A stretch of DNA of 13,642 nucleotides from Pseudomonadota bacterium (GCA_023441105.1 JAEZQX010000566.1:1-13642); one strand, 5' to 3'; positions 1 through 8,823 are shown, counted from the stretch's first letter. Notes: generated from the letters alone by a model not told the origin. Translations and numbers: made by a program.

Positions 1-2
1 CC

Positions 3-758
3 GTCACCGAGATCGTCTTTGCCCTCGGCGCCGGCGACCAGCTGGTCGGGGTCGACCAATCGAGTTTCCATCCCGAGGCCGCCAGCCGCCTGCCGAAGGT
101 CGGCTACTACCGTGGGTTCTCGGTGGAAGGCGTCGCTGCGCTGCGGCCGGACCTGGTCCTGGCCTCCGACCAGGCGGGTCCGCCACGCGCGCTCGCCCAG
201 CTTCGCCAGCTGGGCAACGAAGTCATCACGGTGCCGTCGGCGCCGAAGGTCGAGGCCCTGCTCGCGGCCATCGACGTGATCGCGCAGGCGCTCGAGCAGG
301 TAGCGCGGGGGCGGGAGTTGGCCGGGGAGGTCAGCGCCGGCGTCGCGCTGGCTGGCCGGCGGTCGGCAGCGGCGCCTGTGCGCGTCCTGCTGCTCAGCAG
401 CCATACCGGCAAGCTGCAGGCCGCCGGCCGCGAGACGGCGGCAGACGCGCTTCTCGCGCTCGCCGGCGCCGCCAACGTGTTCTCGAGCCAGAGCGGCTAC
501 AAGGCGATCTCGGCCGAGGCGGTTGCCGCGATGCAGCCCGACGTCATCGTGACGACCACGTTGTCCCTGCGCAGCATCGGCAGCCTCGCCGAGTTCGTCG
601 CGCAGCCCGGGATCGCCGTCACGCCCGCCGCGCGCAACCGGCGGGTGGTGGTGATGGATGACCTCCTGCTGCTGGGCTTCGGGCCGCGCCTGCCGCAGGC
701 ACTGCGCGAGTTGCAGGACGGCCTGTCGGCCGGCCCGGCCCTGCCCCGCCACAGCTGA
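3..758 (+). CDS. hmuT: Hemin ABC transporter substrate-binding protein, 5' truncated by window edge
   Basis: Periplasmic heme-binding component of a heme ABC importer; it would hand heme to the HmuU permease. The reading frame is open from position 3 and ends at TGA 756-758, so 251 C-terminal residues are visible. The signal peptide and true start lie upstream. The visible N-terminus (VTEIVFALGAGDQLVGVDQS, then PKVGYYRGFSVEGVAALRPDLVLAS) is the hallmark opening of the first lobe of the PF01497 periplasmic-binding family, hemin subgroup. A long helix-rich linker follows, then a second lobe with YKAISAEAVAAMQPDVIVTT, as expected for two lobes joined by a rigid helix. The gene is followed 36 bases later by hmuU and then hmuV in the same orientation, which fixes heme as the most likely ligand. 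A B12 or siderophore binder of the same fold is a less likely alternative. Iron regulation by Fur is likely for such operons, but the promoter lies outside the window. Confidence 0.9.
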   Translation, partial: VTEIVFALGAGDQLVGVDQSSFHPEAASRLPKVGYYRGFSVEGVAALRPDLVLASDQAGPPRALAQLRQLGNEVITVPSAPKVEALLAAIDVIAQALEQVARGRELAGEVSAGVALAGRRSAAAPVRVLLLSSHTGKLQAAGRETAADALLALAGAANVFSSQSGYKAISAEAVAAMQPDVIVTTTLSLRSIGSLAEFVAQPGIAVTPAARNRRVVVMDDLLLLGFGPRLPQALRELQDGLSAGPALPRHS

Positions 759-794
759 TCGGTACTGCTTCGCGCAGCTCGAGCACGCACGCCG

Positions 795-1835
795 ATGCCC
801 TTCGCCACGCCTTCCTCTGCCCCCGGGCAGCCCATGCTGCCCAGCCGCCGACCCTCGCTGACCGTCATCCTGGCGCTGCTGGCGCTGATCCTGTTGCTGC
901 TGGTGCTGGCGGCCGCCGGCAGCGGCGCAGTCCGCATCCCGCTCGGCCGGCTGCCGTCGTTGCTGGCGTCCGCACCGCAAGGCGACGAGGAGATCATGTG
1001 GCGCAATGTGCTGCTGCAGGTGCGGCTGCCACGCGTGCTGTTGGCGGTGGTCGTCGGCGCCGGCCTGGCCGTCTCGGGCGCCGCGATCCAGGCGCTGTTC
1101 CGCAATCCGCTCGCCGAGCCGGGACTGATCGGCGTCTCCCTGGGCGGCGCCACGGGCGCGGTGGCGGCGATCGTGCTCGGCGCGCCCGGGCTGCTGGTCA
1201 TTGCGCCGGCGGCCTTCGTGGGCAGCCTCGCCGCCACCGGCCTTGCCTATCGGCTGGGCAGCGGCCAGCCCGGCGTGGCCGGCGTGCTGCTGGCCGGCAT
1301 CGCCATCAATGCCACCTGCGCCAGCCTGATCGGGCTGTTCACCTTCCAGGCCAACGACGCGCAGCTGCGCAGCCTCACCTTCTGGAACCTCGGCAGCCTT
1401 GCCGGCGCCGACTGGTTGCAGCTCCTCGCGCTCGCTCCATGGACGCTCCTGCTGTGCTGGCTGCTGCTGCGCGAGTGGCGGGCGATGAACGCGCTGCTGC
1501 TCGGCGAGCGGGAGGCGCAGCACCTCGGCTTCGCGTTGCGGCGGCTGCGCCGGCGACTGGTAGTGCTGGTCGCGCTGATGGTCGGCCCGCTGGTGGCGGT
1601 GTCCGGCACCATCGGCTTCGTCGGGCTAGTGGTCCCCCACCTGGTGCGGCTGACGCTCGGCGCGGATCACCGGCGCCTGCTGCCCGCCACCGTGGTCGCC
1701 GGCGCGATCGCGCTGACGCTGGCGGACTGGCTGGCGCGGATCGTGGTGGTGCCGGCCGAGCTGCCGATCGGCATCGTCACCAGCCTGGTCGGCGCGCCGT
1801 TCCTGCTGTGGCTGCTGACGCGCAGGAAGGCCTGA
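795..1835 (+). CDS. hmuU: Heme ABC transporter permease, FecCD family
   Basis: Inner-membrane permease of the heme importer; as a homodimer it forms the translocation path between HmuT and HmuV. The 346-residue length is normal for FecCD/BtuC permeases. The protein is strongly hydrophobic, starting with a segment at about residues 22-42 and followed by roughly eight or nine more. The conserved block GAAIQALFRNPLAEPGLIGV (about 95-114) is a family signature, as is the C-terminal ELPIGIVTSLVGAPFLLWLL. The stretch GTIGFVGLVVPHLVRL (about residues 271-286) matches the cytoplasmic coupling region that contacts the ATPase. The start is uncertain: ATG 795 gives a 13-residue polar leader, while ATG 834 (MLPSRRPSL) is also plausible, and neither has a strong Shine-Dalgarno. 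It lies 36 bases after hmuT and 27 bases before hmuV. Confidence 0.92.
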   Translation: MPFATPSSAPGQPMLPSRRPSLTVILALLALILLLLVLAAAGSGAVRIPLGRLPSLLASAPQGDEEIMWRNVLLQVRLPRVLLAVVVGAGLAVSGAAIQALFRNPLAEPGLIGVSLGGATGAVAAIVLGAPGLLVIAPAAFVGSLAATGLAYRLGSGQPGVAGVLLAGIAINATCASLIGLFTFQANDAQLRSLTFWNLGSLAGADWLQLLALAPWTLLLCWLLLREWRAMNALLLGEREAQHLGFALRRLRRRLVVLVALMVGPLVAVSGTIGFVGLVVPHLVRLTLGADHRRLLPATVVAGAIALTLADWLARIVVVPAELPIGIVTSLVGAPFLLWLLTRRKA

Positions 1836-1862
1836 CGTGGCCAGCCGGTCCGGGACCCGCTG

Positions 1863-2648
1863 ATGCTGGTGGCCGAGTGCGTGGCTTGCGTCCGCGGCAG
1901 CCGCACGGTGTTGAGCGGTATCGACCTGGCATTGCCCGCCGGACAGGTGCTGGGCGTGCTCGGTGCCAACGGCGCCGGCAAGACCACGCTGCTGGCGACG
2001 CTGGCCGGTGAGCATGCCGCCGGTAGCGGTCGGCTGAGCCTGGGCGGGCAACCGGTGGGCGACATGCGACCCGCCGAGCTGGCGCGTCGCCGCGCCGTGC
2101 TGCCCCAGTCGGCGCATCTCGCGTTCGATCTCGATGCCCGGGACGTCGTGGCCATGGGCGGCTATCCCTTCCCGGAGTTGTCACCGGTGGCGTTGCACGA
2201 ACTCGTCGAGAAGGCGCTCGCCATCGCGGATGCGCAGGCATTCGCGGCGCGGCGTCATGGGACGTTGTCGGGCGGCGAACAGCAGCGGGTGCAGTTCGCG
2301 CGGGTGCTGGTGCAGTTGCTGGCAGCACGGCGGCGCGACGAGCATCGGCTGTTGCTTCTCGACGAGCCGATCGCCAGCCTCGACCCGAAGCACCAGATCG
2401 GCTTGCTGGCGGCGGTAGCGCGCCTGGCCCGTGAGGAAGGCATCGCCGCCGTGGTCGTCCTGCACGACGTCAACCTGGCAGCGGCCTGGTGCCACCGGTT
2501 GCTGCTGCTGGGCGACGGGCGCGGCATCGCGCTTGGACCGCCCGGCGCGGTGCTCACCACCGGCAATCTCGAACGCGCCTACGACATGGCGGTCAACGTG
2601 CTGCCCCATCCGTTGCGGCCGGACCAGCCGCTGGTGCTGTTCGGCTGA
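1863..2648 (+). CDS. hmuV: Heme ABC transporter ATP-binding protein
   Basis: Cytoplasmic ATPase that powers heme import through HmuU. The 261-residue protein has every ABC ATPase motif in order: Walker A GANGAGKT (34-41), Q-loop Gln82 in LPQSAHL, signature LSGGEQQRV (135-143), Walker B LLLLDEP with catalytic Glu168, D-loop ASLD, and switch His201 in VVVLHDVNLAA. The phrase RRHGTLSGGEQQRVQFARVL, with the insert QLLAARRRDEHR before Walker B, is typical of the HmuV subgroup rather than FecE. The ATG at 1863 lies 27 bases after hmuU; the Shine-Dalgarno is weak, so translation is probably coupled to hmuU. It ends the heme operon, and a GC-rich hairpin lies 40 bases beyond its stop. Confidence 0.94.
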   Translation: MLVAECVACVRGSRTVLSGIDLALPAGQVLGVLGANGAGKTTLLATLAGEHAAGSGRLSLGGQPVGDMRPAELARRRAVLPQSAHLAFDLDARDVVAMGGYPFPELSPVALHELVEKALAIADAQAFAARRHGTLSGGEQQRVQFARVLVQLLAARRRDEHRLLLLDEPIASLDPKHQIGLLAAVARLAREEGIAAVVVLHDVNLAAAWCHRLLLLGDGRGIALGPPGAVLTTGNLERAYDMAVNVLPHPLRPDQPLVLFG

Positions 2649-2688
2649 GCGGCTGCTGGTCGGCGAGCGGCTGCTGCCCGGTTGATTG

Positions 2689-2710
2689 CGCGCCGCCTGG
2701 GTGCGGCGCG
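2689..2710. terminator. Stem-loop between convergent hmuV and methyltransferase genes
   Basis: An 8-bp perfect stem, CGCGCCGC (2689-2696) and GCGGCGCG (2703-2710), closes a 6-base loop. It sits in the 81-base gap between two convergent genes, the usual place for a bidirectional terminator. There is no long T run on either side, so it is not a textbook intrinsic terminator. A second, smaller hairpin with arms CGGACG (2713-2718) and CGTCCG (2723-2728) lies directly beyond the methyltransferase stop and may add to it. Confidence 0.5.
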
Positions 2711-2729
2711 AACGGACGCCGCCGTCCGG

Positions 2730-3500
2730 TCAGCCTGCAACCCTGCAGCAGTACGCCTCTGTCCGATAAGGAAACGAGACCACCTCGCGCCCGCGCAGCT
2801 GCGGGTGCTCGGCGACGAGCCGGCGCAGCCGTTCCTCCACGACGGCCTTCTGCGCCGCCGGCAGCGCCGCGATGAAGCTCACCGACAGGAAGCGGTCGAT
2901 GACGACTTCCTGTGCCGAACCGACGTGGTGATGGTCGAAGGACGTCATCTGCAGCGCACCGAACAGCCCGGTCGCAAACGGCTTGCGCCAGTCGCCCTTG
3001 TAGAAGCGCGGGGCGTCGCCCTCGAAGGGCGTGATGATGCGGGTGATCTCGGCCACCCAGTCGACGGACTCGTCGCGCACGTTCCACACGAGACCAAGCC
3101 GGCCATCCGGTCGCAGCACGCGACGGATCTCGCGCAGCGCGGCGGCATTGGCGAACCAGTGGAAGGCCTGCGCGCAGACGACGGCGTCGACGCTGACGGA
3201 CTCCAGCGGAATGGCCTCCGCGGTTCCTTCCAGCGCCCGGATGGCCGGCTGGTCGGCCGCCAGCCTGGCCCGCATCTGCGCGACCGGCTCGACCGCCACC
3301 ACCGTCGCCGCGGTGCCGGCCAGCAGGCGGGTGAACTTGCCGGTGCCGGCACCGAGGTCGAGAGCCGTCTTGCCCGGTCCGATCCCGAGCTCGCGCGCCA
3401 GCCATGGCAGAAGCCCGGCCGGATACTCCGGACGTCCGCGGACGTAGGTCGCCGCTTCCGCAGCGAAGCCCGTCCCGGCAGCGGCGTGGATCCCCGTCAT
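2730..3500 (-). CDS. Class I SAM-dependent methyltransferase
   Basis: Predicted cytoplasmic methyltransferase of 256 residues; the substrate cannot be told from sequence. The Rossmann-like SAM-binding motif I is clear: ALDLGAGTGKFTRLL at about 46-60. It is followed by the acidic residue ending strand 2 (VVAVEP, Glu71), motif II/III DAVVCAQAFHWF (105-116) and the post-motif REIRRVLRPDGRLGLVW (about 123-139). This order fits the Methyltransf_11 family. The FHWF segment and YVRGRPEYPAGLLPWL near the N-terminus resemble a widespread group often annotated only as class I methyltransferases, with distant likeness to trans-aconitate or ubiquinone-type enzymes. Its ATG lies 19 bases after the lon stop in the same orientation, so it is probably the last gene of the hsp20-lon operon. 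No strong Shine-Dalgarno precedes it. Confidence 0.85.
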   Translation of the reverse strand: MTGIHAAAGTGFAAEAATYVRGRPEYPAGLLPWLARELGIGPGKTALDLGAGTGKFTRLLAGTAATVVAVEPVAQMRARLAADQPAIRALEGTAEAIPLESVSVDAVVCAQAFHWFANAAALREIRRVLRPDGRLGLVWNVRDESVDWVAEITRIITPFEGDAPRFYKGDWRKPFATGLFGALQMTSFDHHHVGSAQEVVIDRFLSVSFIAALPAAQKAVVEERLRRLVAEHPQLRGREVVSFPYRTEAYCCRVAG

Positions 3501-3519
3501 GATCGTTCGCTACGACCGA

Positions 3520-5964
3520 TCACGACGTCGCTGCCACCGGGCTCGGCGACAGCGCGGTGGCGATCGCATCGTCCACCGTCTCGAGCCAGACGAACTGCAA
3601 CTGCTCGCGCGCATCGGCCGGGATGTCGTCGAGGTCGCGCTGGTTGCGCATCGGCAGCATGACGGTGCGGATGCCCGCCCGCAATGCCGCCAGCACCTTC
3701 TCCTTGACGCCGCCGATCGGCATCACCAGGCCGCGCAGGCTGATCTCGCCGGTCATGGCGACATCGCTGCGCACCGGTCGGCCGGTCAGCAGGGAGGTGA
3801 GCGCGACGAACATCGCGACGCCGGCGCTCGGGCCGTCCTTCGGTGTCGCCCCGGCCGGGACGTGGACGTGGATGTCCGACTTCTCCAGCGTCTCGGCGGG
3901 AATGCCCAGCTTGTCGCTGCGCGACTTGACCAGCGACAACGCCGCCTGGGCGCTTTCCTTCATCACGTCGCCAAGCTGGCCCGTGAGGATCAGGCGGCCA
4001 CCCCCCGGCGTGCGCGCCGCCTCGATGAACAGGATGTCCCCGCCCACCGGCGTCCAGGCGAGCCCGGTGGCCACGCCGGGCATGTCCCCGCGCATCGCCA
4101 CCTCGGCTTCGAACCTCCTGGAACCGAGGATGGCATGCAGGTCCTGAGGCCCGACCGTGACCCGCTCGACCGTGCCATCGGCGATGCGCACGGCGACGTT
4201 GCGGCAGACGTTGCCGATCTCCCGCTCGAGGTTGCGCACGCCGGCTTCGCGCGTGTAGTCGTCGATGACGGCCAGCAACGCATCCGAGGTGATCTCGCAC
4301 TGCTCAGCGGTCACGCCGCTCGCCTCGAGCTGGCGCGGCAGCAGGTAGCGGCTGGCGATCTGCAGCTTCTCCTGGGCGGTGTAGCCCGGAAGCTGGATGA
4401 CTTCCATGCGATCGCGCAACGGCCCCGGGATGGTGTCCAGCACGTTGGCGGTGCAGACGAACATGACCTGTGACAGGTCGAACGGCACCGCCAGGTAGGT
4501 GTCGCGGAAGGTCGAGTTCTGCTCCGGATCCAGCACTTCCAGCAGGGCGGCCGCCGGATCGCCCTGGAAGCCGCCGGCGCCGAGCTTGTCGACCTCGTCG
4601 AGCATCATCACGCAGTTGCGGGTGCCGGCCTTGCGCAGGTTCTGGATGATGTTGCCCGGCAAGGCGCCGATGTAGGTGCGCCGATGGCCGCGGATCTCGG
4701 CTTCGTCGTGCACGCCGCCGAGGCTGACCCGGGCGAACTTGCGACCGGTTGCCTTGGCGATGCTCTGCCCCAGCGAGGTCTTGCCGACACCGGGTGGGCC
4801 GGCGAAGCACAGGATCGGGCTGCGGCCGTTGGGATTCAGCTTGCGCACGGCGAGGTACTCGAGGATGCGCTTCTTGATCTTCTCGAGGCCGAAGTGGTCC
4901 TCGTCGAGTATCCGGCGCGCCTGGGCGATGTCGATGGGCTGGCCGGGATCGAAGCTCCACGGCAGCTCGACGAGCCACTCGAGATAGGTCCGCACCATCG
5001 AATACTCGCCTGCCGCCTCCGGCATGCGCTCGAGCCGCTTCAGCTCCTTGCGCGCCGACTTCTCGACCTCCGGCGGCATCTTCGCATTCGTGATCGCCTG
5101 GTCGAGCTCGGCGAGCTCGGCAGCCCCCTCGTCGCCCTCGCCCAGTTCCTTCTGGATGGTGCGCAGCTGCTCGCGCAGCAGGTGCTTGCGGTTGAGGTCG
5201 CCGATCGACTCCCGGGTGCGCTCGTCGATCTCGCGCGACACCTTGAGCACTTCCATGCGCTGGCCGACCAGCTCCAGCAGCTTCTCGAGGCGGGCCTTCA
5301 GGTCGAAGGTCTCCAGCAGCGACTGCTTCTGGGCGGCGGGAACGTCCATCACGGCGGCGATGAAGTCGGCCAGCCGCGCCGCATCCTCCGCGCCCTGCAC
5401 GGCAGCGACCATCTCCGCCGGCACCTGCGGCAGCAGTTGCAGCGTCTCCAGCGCCCGCTGCTTGAGCGCCAGCGCGCGCCCCTCGACTTCGGCATCCGGC
5501 TGCGCGGACTCGTCGATGTAGCGCACCTGCGCGACCATGAACGGCCAGCCTTCCAAGAACTGCAGCACGCCGAAGCGGCGCAAGCCCTTGGCCACCACGT
5601 GATGCACGCCTTCCGGCGTGGTCATGTAGCGCAGCACCGATGCGCTGGTGCCGACCCAGTGGAGCTCGTCCGTCGCCGGATCATCGACCTCCGGTTTGTT
5701 CTGCAGCAGCACGCCGATGGGGCGCTCCTGGCGCACGGCTTCCTGAACCGCCAGCTGCGACTTCTCGCGGCCGACGGTGAGCGGAAACACCATTCCCGGA
5801 AACATCACCACATTGCGCAAGGGCAGGATGATCAGCGCATCCTCCGGCAGCTTGCGCAGTGCCGCTTCCGGCTGCCCGCCGGCGGCGGCAGTCGCCGCGC
5901 GGCCGGCATCGACGCCCTCGGCATCGAGCCGCTCGCGACCGACCGGCATTCTTGCTTCGTCCAT
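3520..5964 (-). CDS. lon: Lon protease (endopeptidase La), ATP-dependent Ser-Lys protease
   Basis: Cytoplasmic hexameric AAA+ protease that unfolds and degrades misfolded and regulatory proteins. The 814-residue length is slightly above E. coli Lon (784). Order of parts: an Ala/Gly-rich, probably disordered tail (1-40); the LonB N-terminal domain beginning [18 protein letters not shown] (about 45-62); a helical coiled region (about 210-320); then the AAA+ module. The AAA+ module shows Walker A GPPGVGKT (389-396), Walker B MMLDEVDK (453-460), a sensor-1 Asn in CTAN (504-507) and a sensor-2 Arg in GVRNLER (575-581). The C-terminal protease domain carries Ser713 in PKDGPSAG and Lys756 in GGVKEK, the catalytic dyad. 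All key residues are intact. The ATG at 5964 was chosen because it follows the hsp20 stop by 11 bases; the frame continues upstream inside hsp20 without likely coding meaning. In betaproteobacteria the canonical lon follows clpX, so this hsp20-linked copy may be a second Lon (inference). Confidence 0.95.
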   Translation of the reverse strand: MDEARMPVGRERLDAEGVDAGRAATAAAGGQPEAALRKLPEDALIILPLRNVVMFPGMVFPLTVGREKSQLAVQEAVRQERPIGVLLQNKPEVDDPATDELHWVGTSASVLRYMTTPEGVHHVVAKGLRRFGVLQFLEGWPFMVAQVRYIDESAQPDAEVEGRALALKQRALETLQLLPQVPAEMVAAVQGAEDAARLADFIAAVMDVPAAQKQSLLETFDLKARLEKLLELVGQRMEVLKVSREIDERTRESIGDLNRKHLLREQLRTIQKELGEGDEGAAELAELDQAITNAKMPPEVEKSARKELKRLERMPEAAGEYSMVRTYLEWLVELPWSFDPGQPIDIAQARRILDEDHFGLEKIKKRILEYLAVRKLNPNGRSPILCFAGPPGVGKTSLGQSIAKATGRKFARVSLGGVHDEAEIRGHRRTYIGALPGNIIQNLRKAGTRNCVMMLDEVDKLGAGGFQGDPAAALLEVLDPEQNSTFRDTYLAVPFDLSQVMFVCTANVLDTIPGPLRDRMEVIQLPGYTAQEKLQIASRYLLPRQLEASGVTAEQCEITSDALLAVIDDYTREAGVRNLEREIGNVCRNVAVRIADGTVERVTVGPQDLHAILGSRRFEAEVAMRGDMPGVATGLAWTPVGGDILFIEAARTPGGGRLILTGQLGDVMKESAQAALSLVKSRSDKLGIPAETLEKSDIHVHVPAGATPKDGPSAGVAMFVALTSLLTGRPVRSDVAMTGEISLRGLVMPIGGVKEKVLAALRAGIRTVMLPMRNQRDLDDIPADAREQLQFVWLETVDDAIATALSPSPVAATS

Positions 5965-5975
5965 TCCCGTCCCCG

Positions 5976-6383
5976 TCAAAGCCTGCGCAGGCGAAGGTAG
6001 AGGCAGCCTTGCGCCAGTTCCGGCGGGCCCACCTCGATGGGTCCCGGCGGCAGCAGGATGCGGCGCTCGAAGGCGCCATAAGGTATTTCGAGCTGGCGCA
6101 CGCGGTGTCGCGAGCCCGACAGCGGTACCGGCCGCACGCCGCGCACCACCAGCGCGCCGGCCTCGTTGATGACCTGGACGCGGTCGGCGGACACGCCCGG
6201 CATGGCAACCACCAGCAGGATCTCGCGCTCGTCCTCGAAGACATCGACCGGCGGCTCCCAGGTGGGCACGTCGCGGCGCGAGCCGCCCAGCCGGAAGAAG
6301 CGCCGGTGCAGGCGCTCCGCCTCGTCGATCAGATCGCAGGCCTCGGCCCACATCCAGACACTGGGATCATTCCTGTTCGACAA
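5976..6383 (-). CDS. Hsp20/alpha-crystallin small heat-shock protein
   Basis: ATP-independent holdase chaperone that binds unfolding proteins, here placed directly ahead of a protease gene. The 135-residue protein has a short helical N-terminal arm (about 8-40). An alpha-crystallin domain follows from about 41 to the end: PPVDVFEDEREILLVVAMPG (45-64), then VINEAGALVVRGVR and YGAFERRILLP (102-112). A last strand LAQGCLYLRLRRL (123-135) corresponds to the usual G-x-L-x-I-x-L-P motif. The protein stops there, without the C-terminal I-x-I tail common in the family. The start is taken as TTG 6381-6383, because AGGAG (6391-6395 on the complementary strand) lies 7 bases upstream. The ATG at 6351-6353 (MWAEAC) would be 10 residues shorter and has no good ribosome site. 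It ends 11 bases before lon. Confidence 0.88.
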   Translation of the reverse strand: MSNRNDPSVWMWAEACDLIDEAERLHRRFFRLGGSRRDVPTWEPPVDVFEDEREILLVVAMPGVSADRVQVINEAGALVVRGVRPVPLSGSRHRVRQLEIPYGAFERRILLPPGPIEVGPPELAQGCLYLRLRRL

Positions 6384-6390
6384 CTCGAAT

Positions 6391-6395
6391 CTCCT
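6391..6395 (-). promoter_or_regulatory. Ribosome binding site deciding the hsp20 TTG start
   Basis: On the minus strand this reads AGGAG, followed by 7 bases and TTG (6381-6383). No comparable site precedes the downstream ATG at 6353, so it supports the TTG start. Two GCCGGC blocks (6399-6404 and 6418-6423) lie directly upstream and could pair with each other next to this site. Confidence 0.6.
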
Positions 6396-6539
6396 GATGC
6401 CGGCGGTCCGACCGGCGGCCGGCCCGACGATCCGACAAGCGACCCGTCCCGCCGCCGCAAGCGGCAGCGGAGCAAGTCCGAGTCCCGCGAGCCGCAACCC
6501 GGGGATCTGCTAGCGCTGATCAGCCACGCCCCATCGCCA

Positions 6540-6567
6540 AGATGGGGGCGGGTCCGGGATTGCCAAG
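6540..6567 (-). promoter_or_regulatory. Candidate sigma-32 (heat-shock) promoter for hsp20-lon-methyltransferase
   Basis: On the minus strand, CTTGGCA (6561-6567) is followed after 13 bases by CCCCATCT (6540-6547). The established E. coli sigma-32 consensus is CTTGAAA, 11-16 bases, CCCCATNT. The -10 part therefore matches fully and the -35 part in five of seven positions, with an allowed spacer. It lies in the 202-base gap between the CHRD gene and hsp20, pointing toward hsp20. Transcription would start near 6533 and leave a leader of about 150 bases. The location upstream of a small heat-shock gene and lon makes chance similarity less likely, though the region is C-rich. Confidence 0.6.
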
Positions 6568-6585
6568 CCCTGCGGAGCGCAGCGG

Positions 6586-7077
6586 TCAATCCTTGCGCCC
6601 GCGCCTGCGCTCTTCCCGCAGCTGTCCTCGTATGACGCCGGCCGGGTGCGCGACGGAATGCACGTTGACGTAGACGTTGCCGACGCGCGCCTGCTCGAAG
6701 ATGTCGGCCAGCGTGGCGCCGCATTGGGGATTGACGACATTGTCGTCGGTGAGCGTGGCATTGCTGATCCACCTGCCGTCGACATCCCAGCCGGGCGGGT
6801 GAAGCCCCGCCAGGAAGACGATCACCGGCCCGTTGGCGCCGGCCGGACCACAGTGGAAGTGAGCCTGCGTAAGCCTCGTCCCGTCGTTGACCCTGAGCGT
6901 ATATTCGGCGGACCGGCCGTCCCTGCTCTGCAGGACTTCGAACGATCCGCGTGTATCGGTGTCGACCGGAGGAACCTCGTTCCCGCCGCGCAACTGGGCC
7001 TCCAGATGCAGCCCGTCGTGAGCGAACGCGGTGGAGGCGAATGCGAGTCCGAGAACAGCACTGATGACGTGTTTCAT
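6586..7077 (-). CDS. Secreted CHRD-domain protein
   Basis: Small exported protein of 163 residues with no known enzymatic role. A clean Sec signal peptide (about 1-19, MKHVISAVLGLAFASTAFA) is followed by a CHRD domain (about 20-154). The domain opens with LEAQLRGGNEVPPVDTDTRG, has a middle LTQAHFHCGPAGANGPVIVF, and ends GNVYVNVHSVAHPAGVIRGQ; these are the family landmarks also seen in chordin repeats. Cys76 and Cys119 could form a disulfide in the periplasm. The C-terminal tail is short and very basic (REERRRGRKD). ATG 7077 is supported by AGGAG 7 bases upstream. A TTGACA-like -35 (complement of 7152-7157) lies upstream, but I see no good -10. It faces the same way as its neighbours, yet is separated from icd by 355 bases and from hsp20 by 202, so it is probably its own transcript. 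Confidence 0.88.
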   Translation of the reverse strand: MKHVISAVLGLAFASTAFAHDGLHLEAQLRGGNEVPPVDTDTRGSFEVLQSRDGRSAEYTLRVNDGTRLTQAHFHCGPAGANGPVIVFLAGLHPPGWDVDGRWISNATLTDDNVVNPQCGATLADIFEQARVGNVYVNVHSVAHPAGVIRGQLREERRRGRKD

Positions 7078-7356
7078 GCTGGCGCTCCTGTTGTCGGAAT
7101 TTGATCGAACCAGGCCACCCGCGGCTGAGTTTCGATCCGCCAGCTTTCCGCTGTCAATCTCGGGAGATGGCCTAAGGTCCGGTCCGGTTCGGCCGACGAA
7201 AAGCGCGCCGCAGCACCCTGCCGCCCTGCAATTCCGGCTGCGAATGCCCGCTCCACCTTGACGGTCCGCCAAGATGCAACGGTGCGGGACCGGCGCGGCC
7301 GGGGCCGATCAAGCCGGCATCGCAGCCTGGGCCTGCGGGCCGAGCTTTGCGATGGA

Positions 7357-7372
7357 GAAGCCCGACGGCTTC
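7357..7372 (-). terminator. Small hairpin downstream of icd
   Basis: A perfect 6-bp stem, GAAGCC (7357-7362) and GGCTTC (7367-7372), closes a 4-base loop. On the minus strand it lies about 60 bases beyond the icd stop and is followed by TCC, so the pyrimidine tail is only short. Together with the larger hairpin at 7391-7418 it could end icd transcription. Confidence 0.35.
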
Positions 7373-7390
7373 GGCACCGGGTCCGCGGCA

Positions 7391-7418
7391 CCGGCACGCC
7401 CATGCGTGGCGCTGCCGG
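7391..7418 (-). terminator. Stem-loop just downstream of the icd stop
   Basis: Arms CCGGCA and TGCCGG (7391-7396 and 7413-7418) enclose CGCC and GGCG (7397-7400 and 7408-7411), giving a 10-bp stem with one bulged C and a 7-base loop. It starts about 15 bases past the icd stop on the minus strand. No T run follows, so the terminator call rests on stem strength and position only. Confidence 0.45.
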
Positions 7419-7432
7419 ACCTCCCTCGGTCC

Positions 7433-8686
<1,254 letters not shown>

Positions 8687-8753
8687 GGTGGGGTCTGGAC
8701 CTCTTGTGGCGCGACACCGCGCGTGACGAATGGGAAAAATGGCGCAATCGGGG

Positions 8754-8759
8754 ATTATG
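8754..8759 (-). promoter_or_regulatory. Possible -10 element for icd
   Basis: On the minus strand this reads CATAAT, five of six matches to TATAAT, about 67 bases before the icd ATG. No recognisable -35 lies 16-18 bases upstream in this GC-rich stretch, so the call rests on the hexamer and its position. Confidence 0.3.
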
Positions 8760-8823
8760 CCAAATGCGGCCCGCCGACCCCAGGCGGCGGTGCCCCGTGC
8801 CGCTGCGGGCCGCGCATGGCGAG

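Larger units (their letters stand above)
7078..7432. other. Intergenic region between icd and the CHRD gene
   Basis: This 355-base gap contains no reading frame that I can support as coding on either strand. Near the icd end it holds two hairpins (7357-7372 and 7391-7418). Near the CHRD end it holds the Shine-Dalgarno of that gene and a TTGACA-like hexamer (minus strand, 7152-7157). A short direct repeat, GGTCC GGTCC GGTTC, lies at 7176-7190. I see nothing else in it. Confidence 0.6.

Noticed and set aside
4684..6000. 438-residue plus-strand open frame antisense to lon
   Set aside because: Shadow of lon; composition is repetitive Leu/Arg/Gln/His and no family features are visible.
5965..6351. 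Upstream extension of the lon frame (to 943 residues)
   Set aside because: It runs through hsp20 in another frame, is Arg/Ala/Gly-rich and unlike any Lon N-terminus; the ATG at 5964 gives the normal family start.
6527..6550. Imperfect hairpin (CGCCCCATC against GATGGGGGCG) downstream of the CHRD gene, first read as its terminator
   Set aside because: It overlaps the CCCCATCT element of the sigma-32-like promoter, which explains the sequence better; it also has an unpaired base and no T run.
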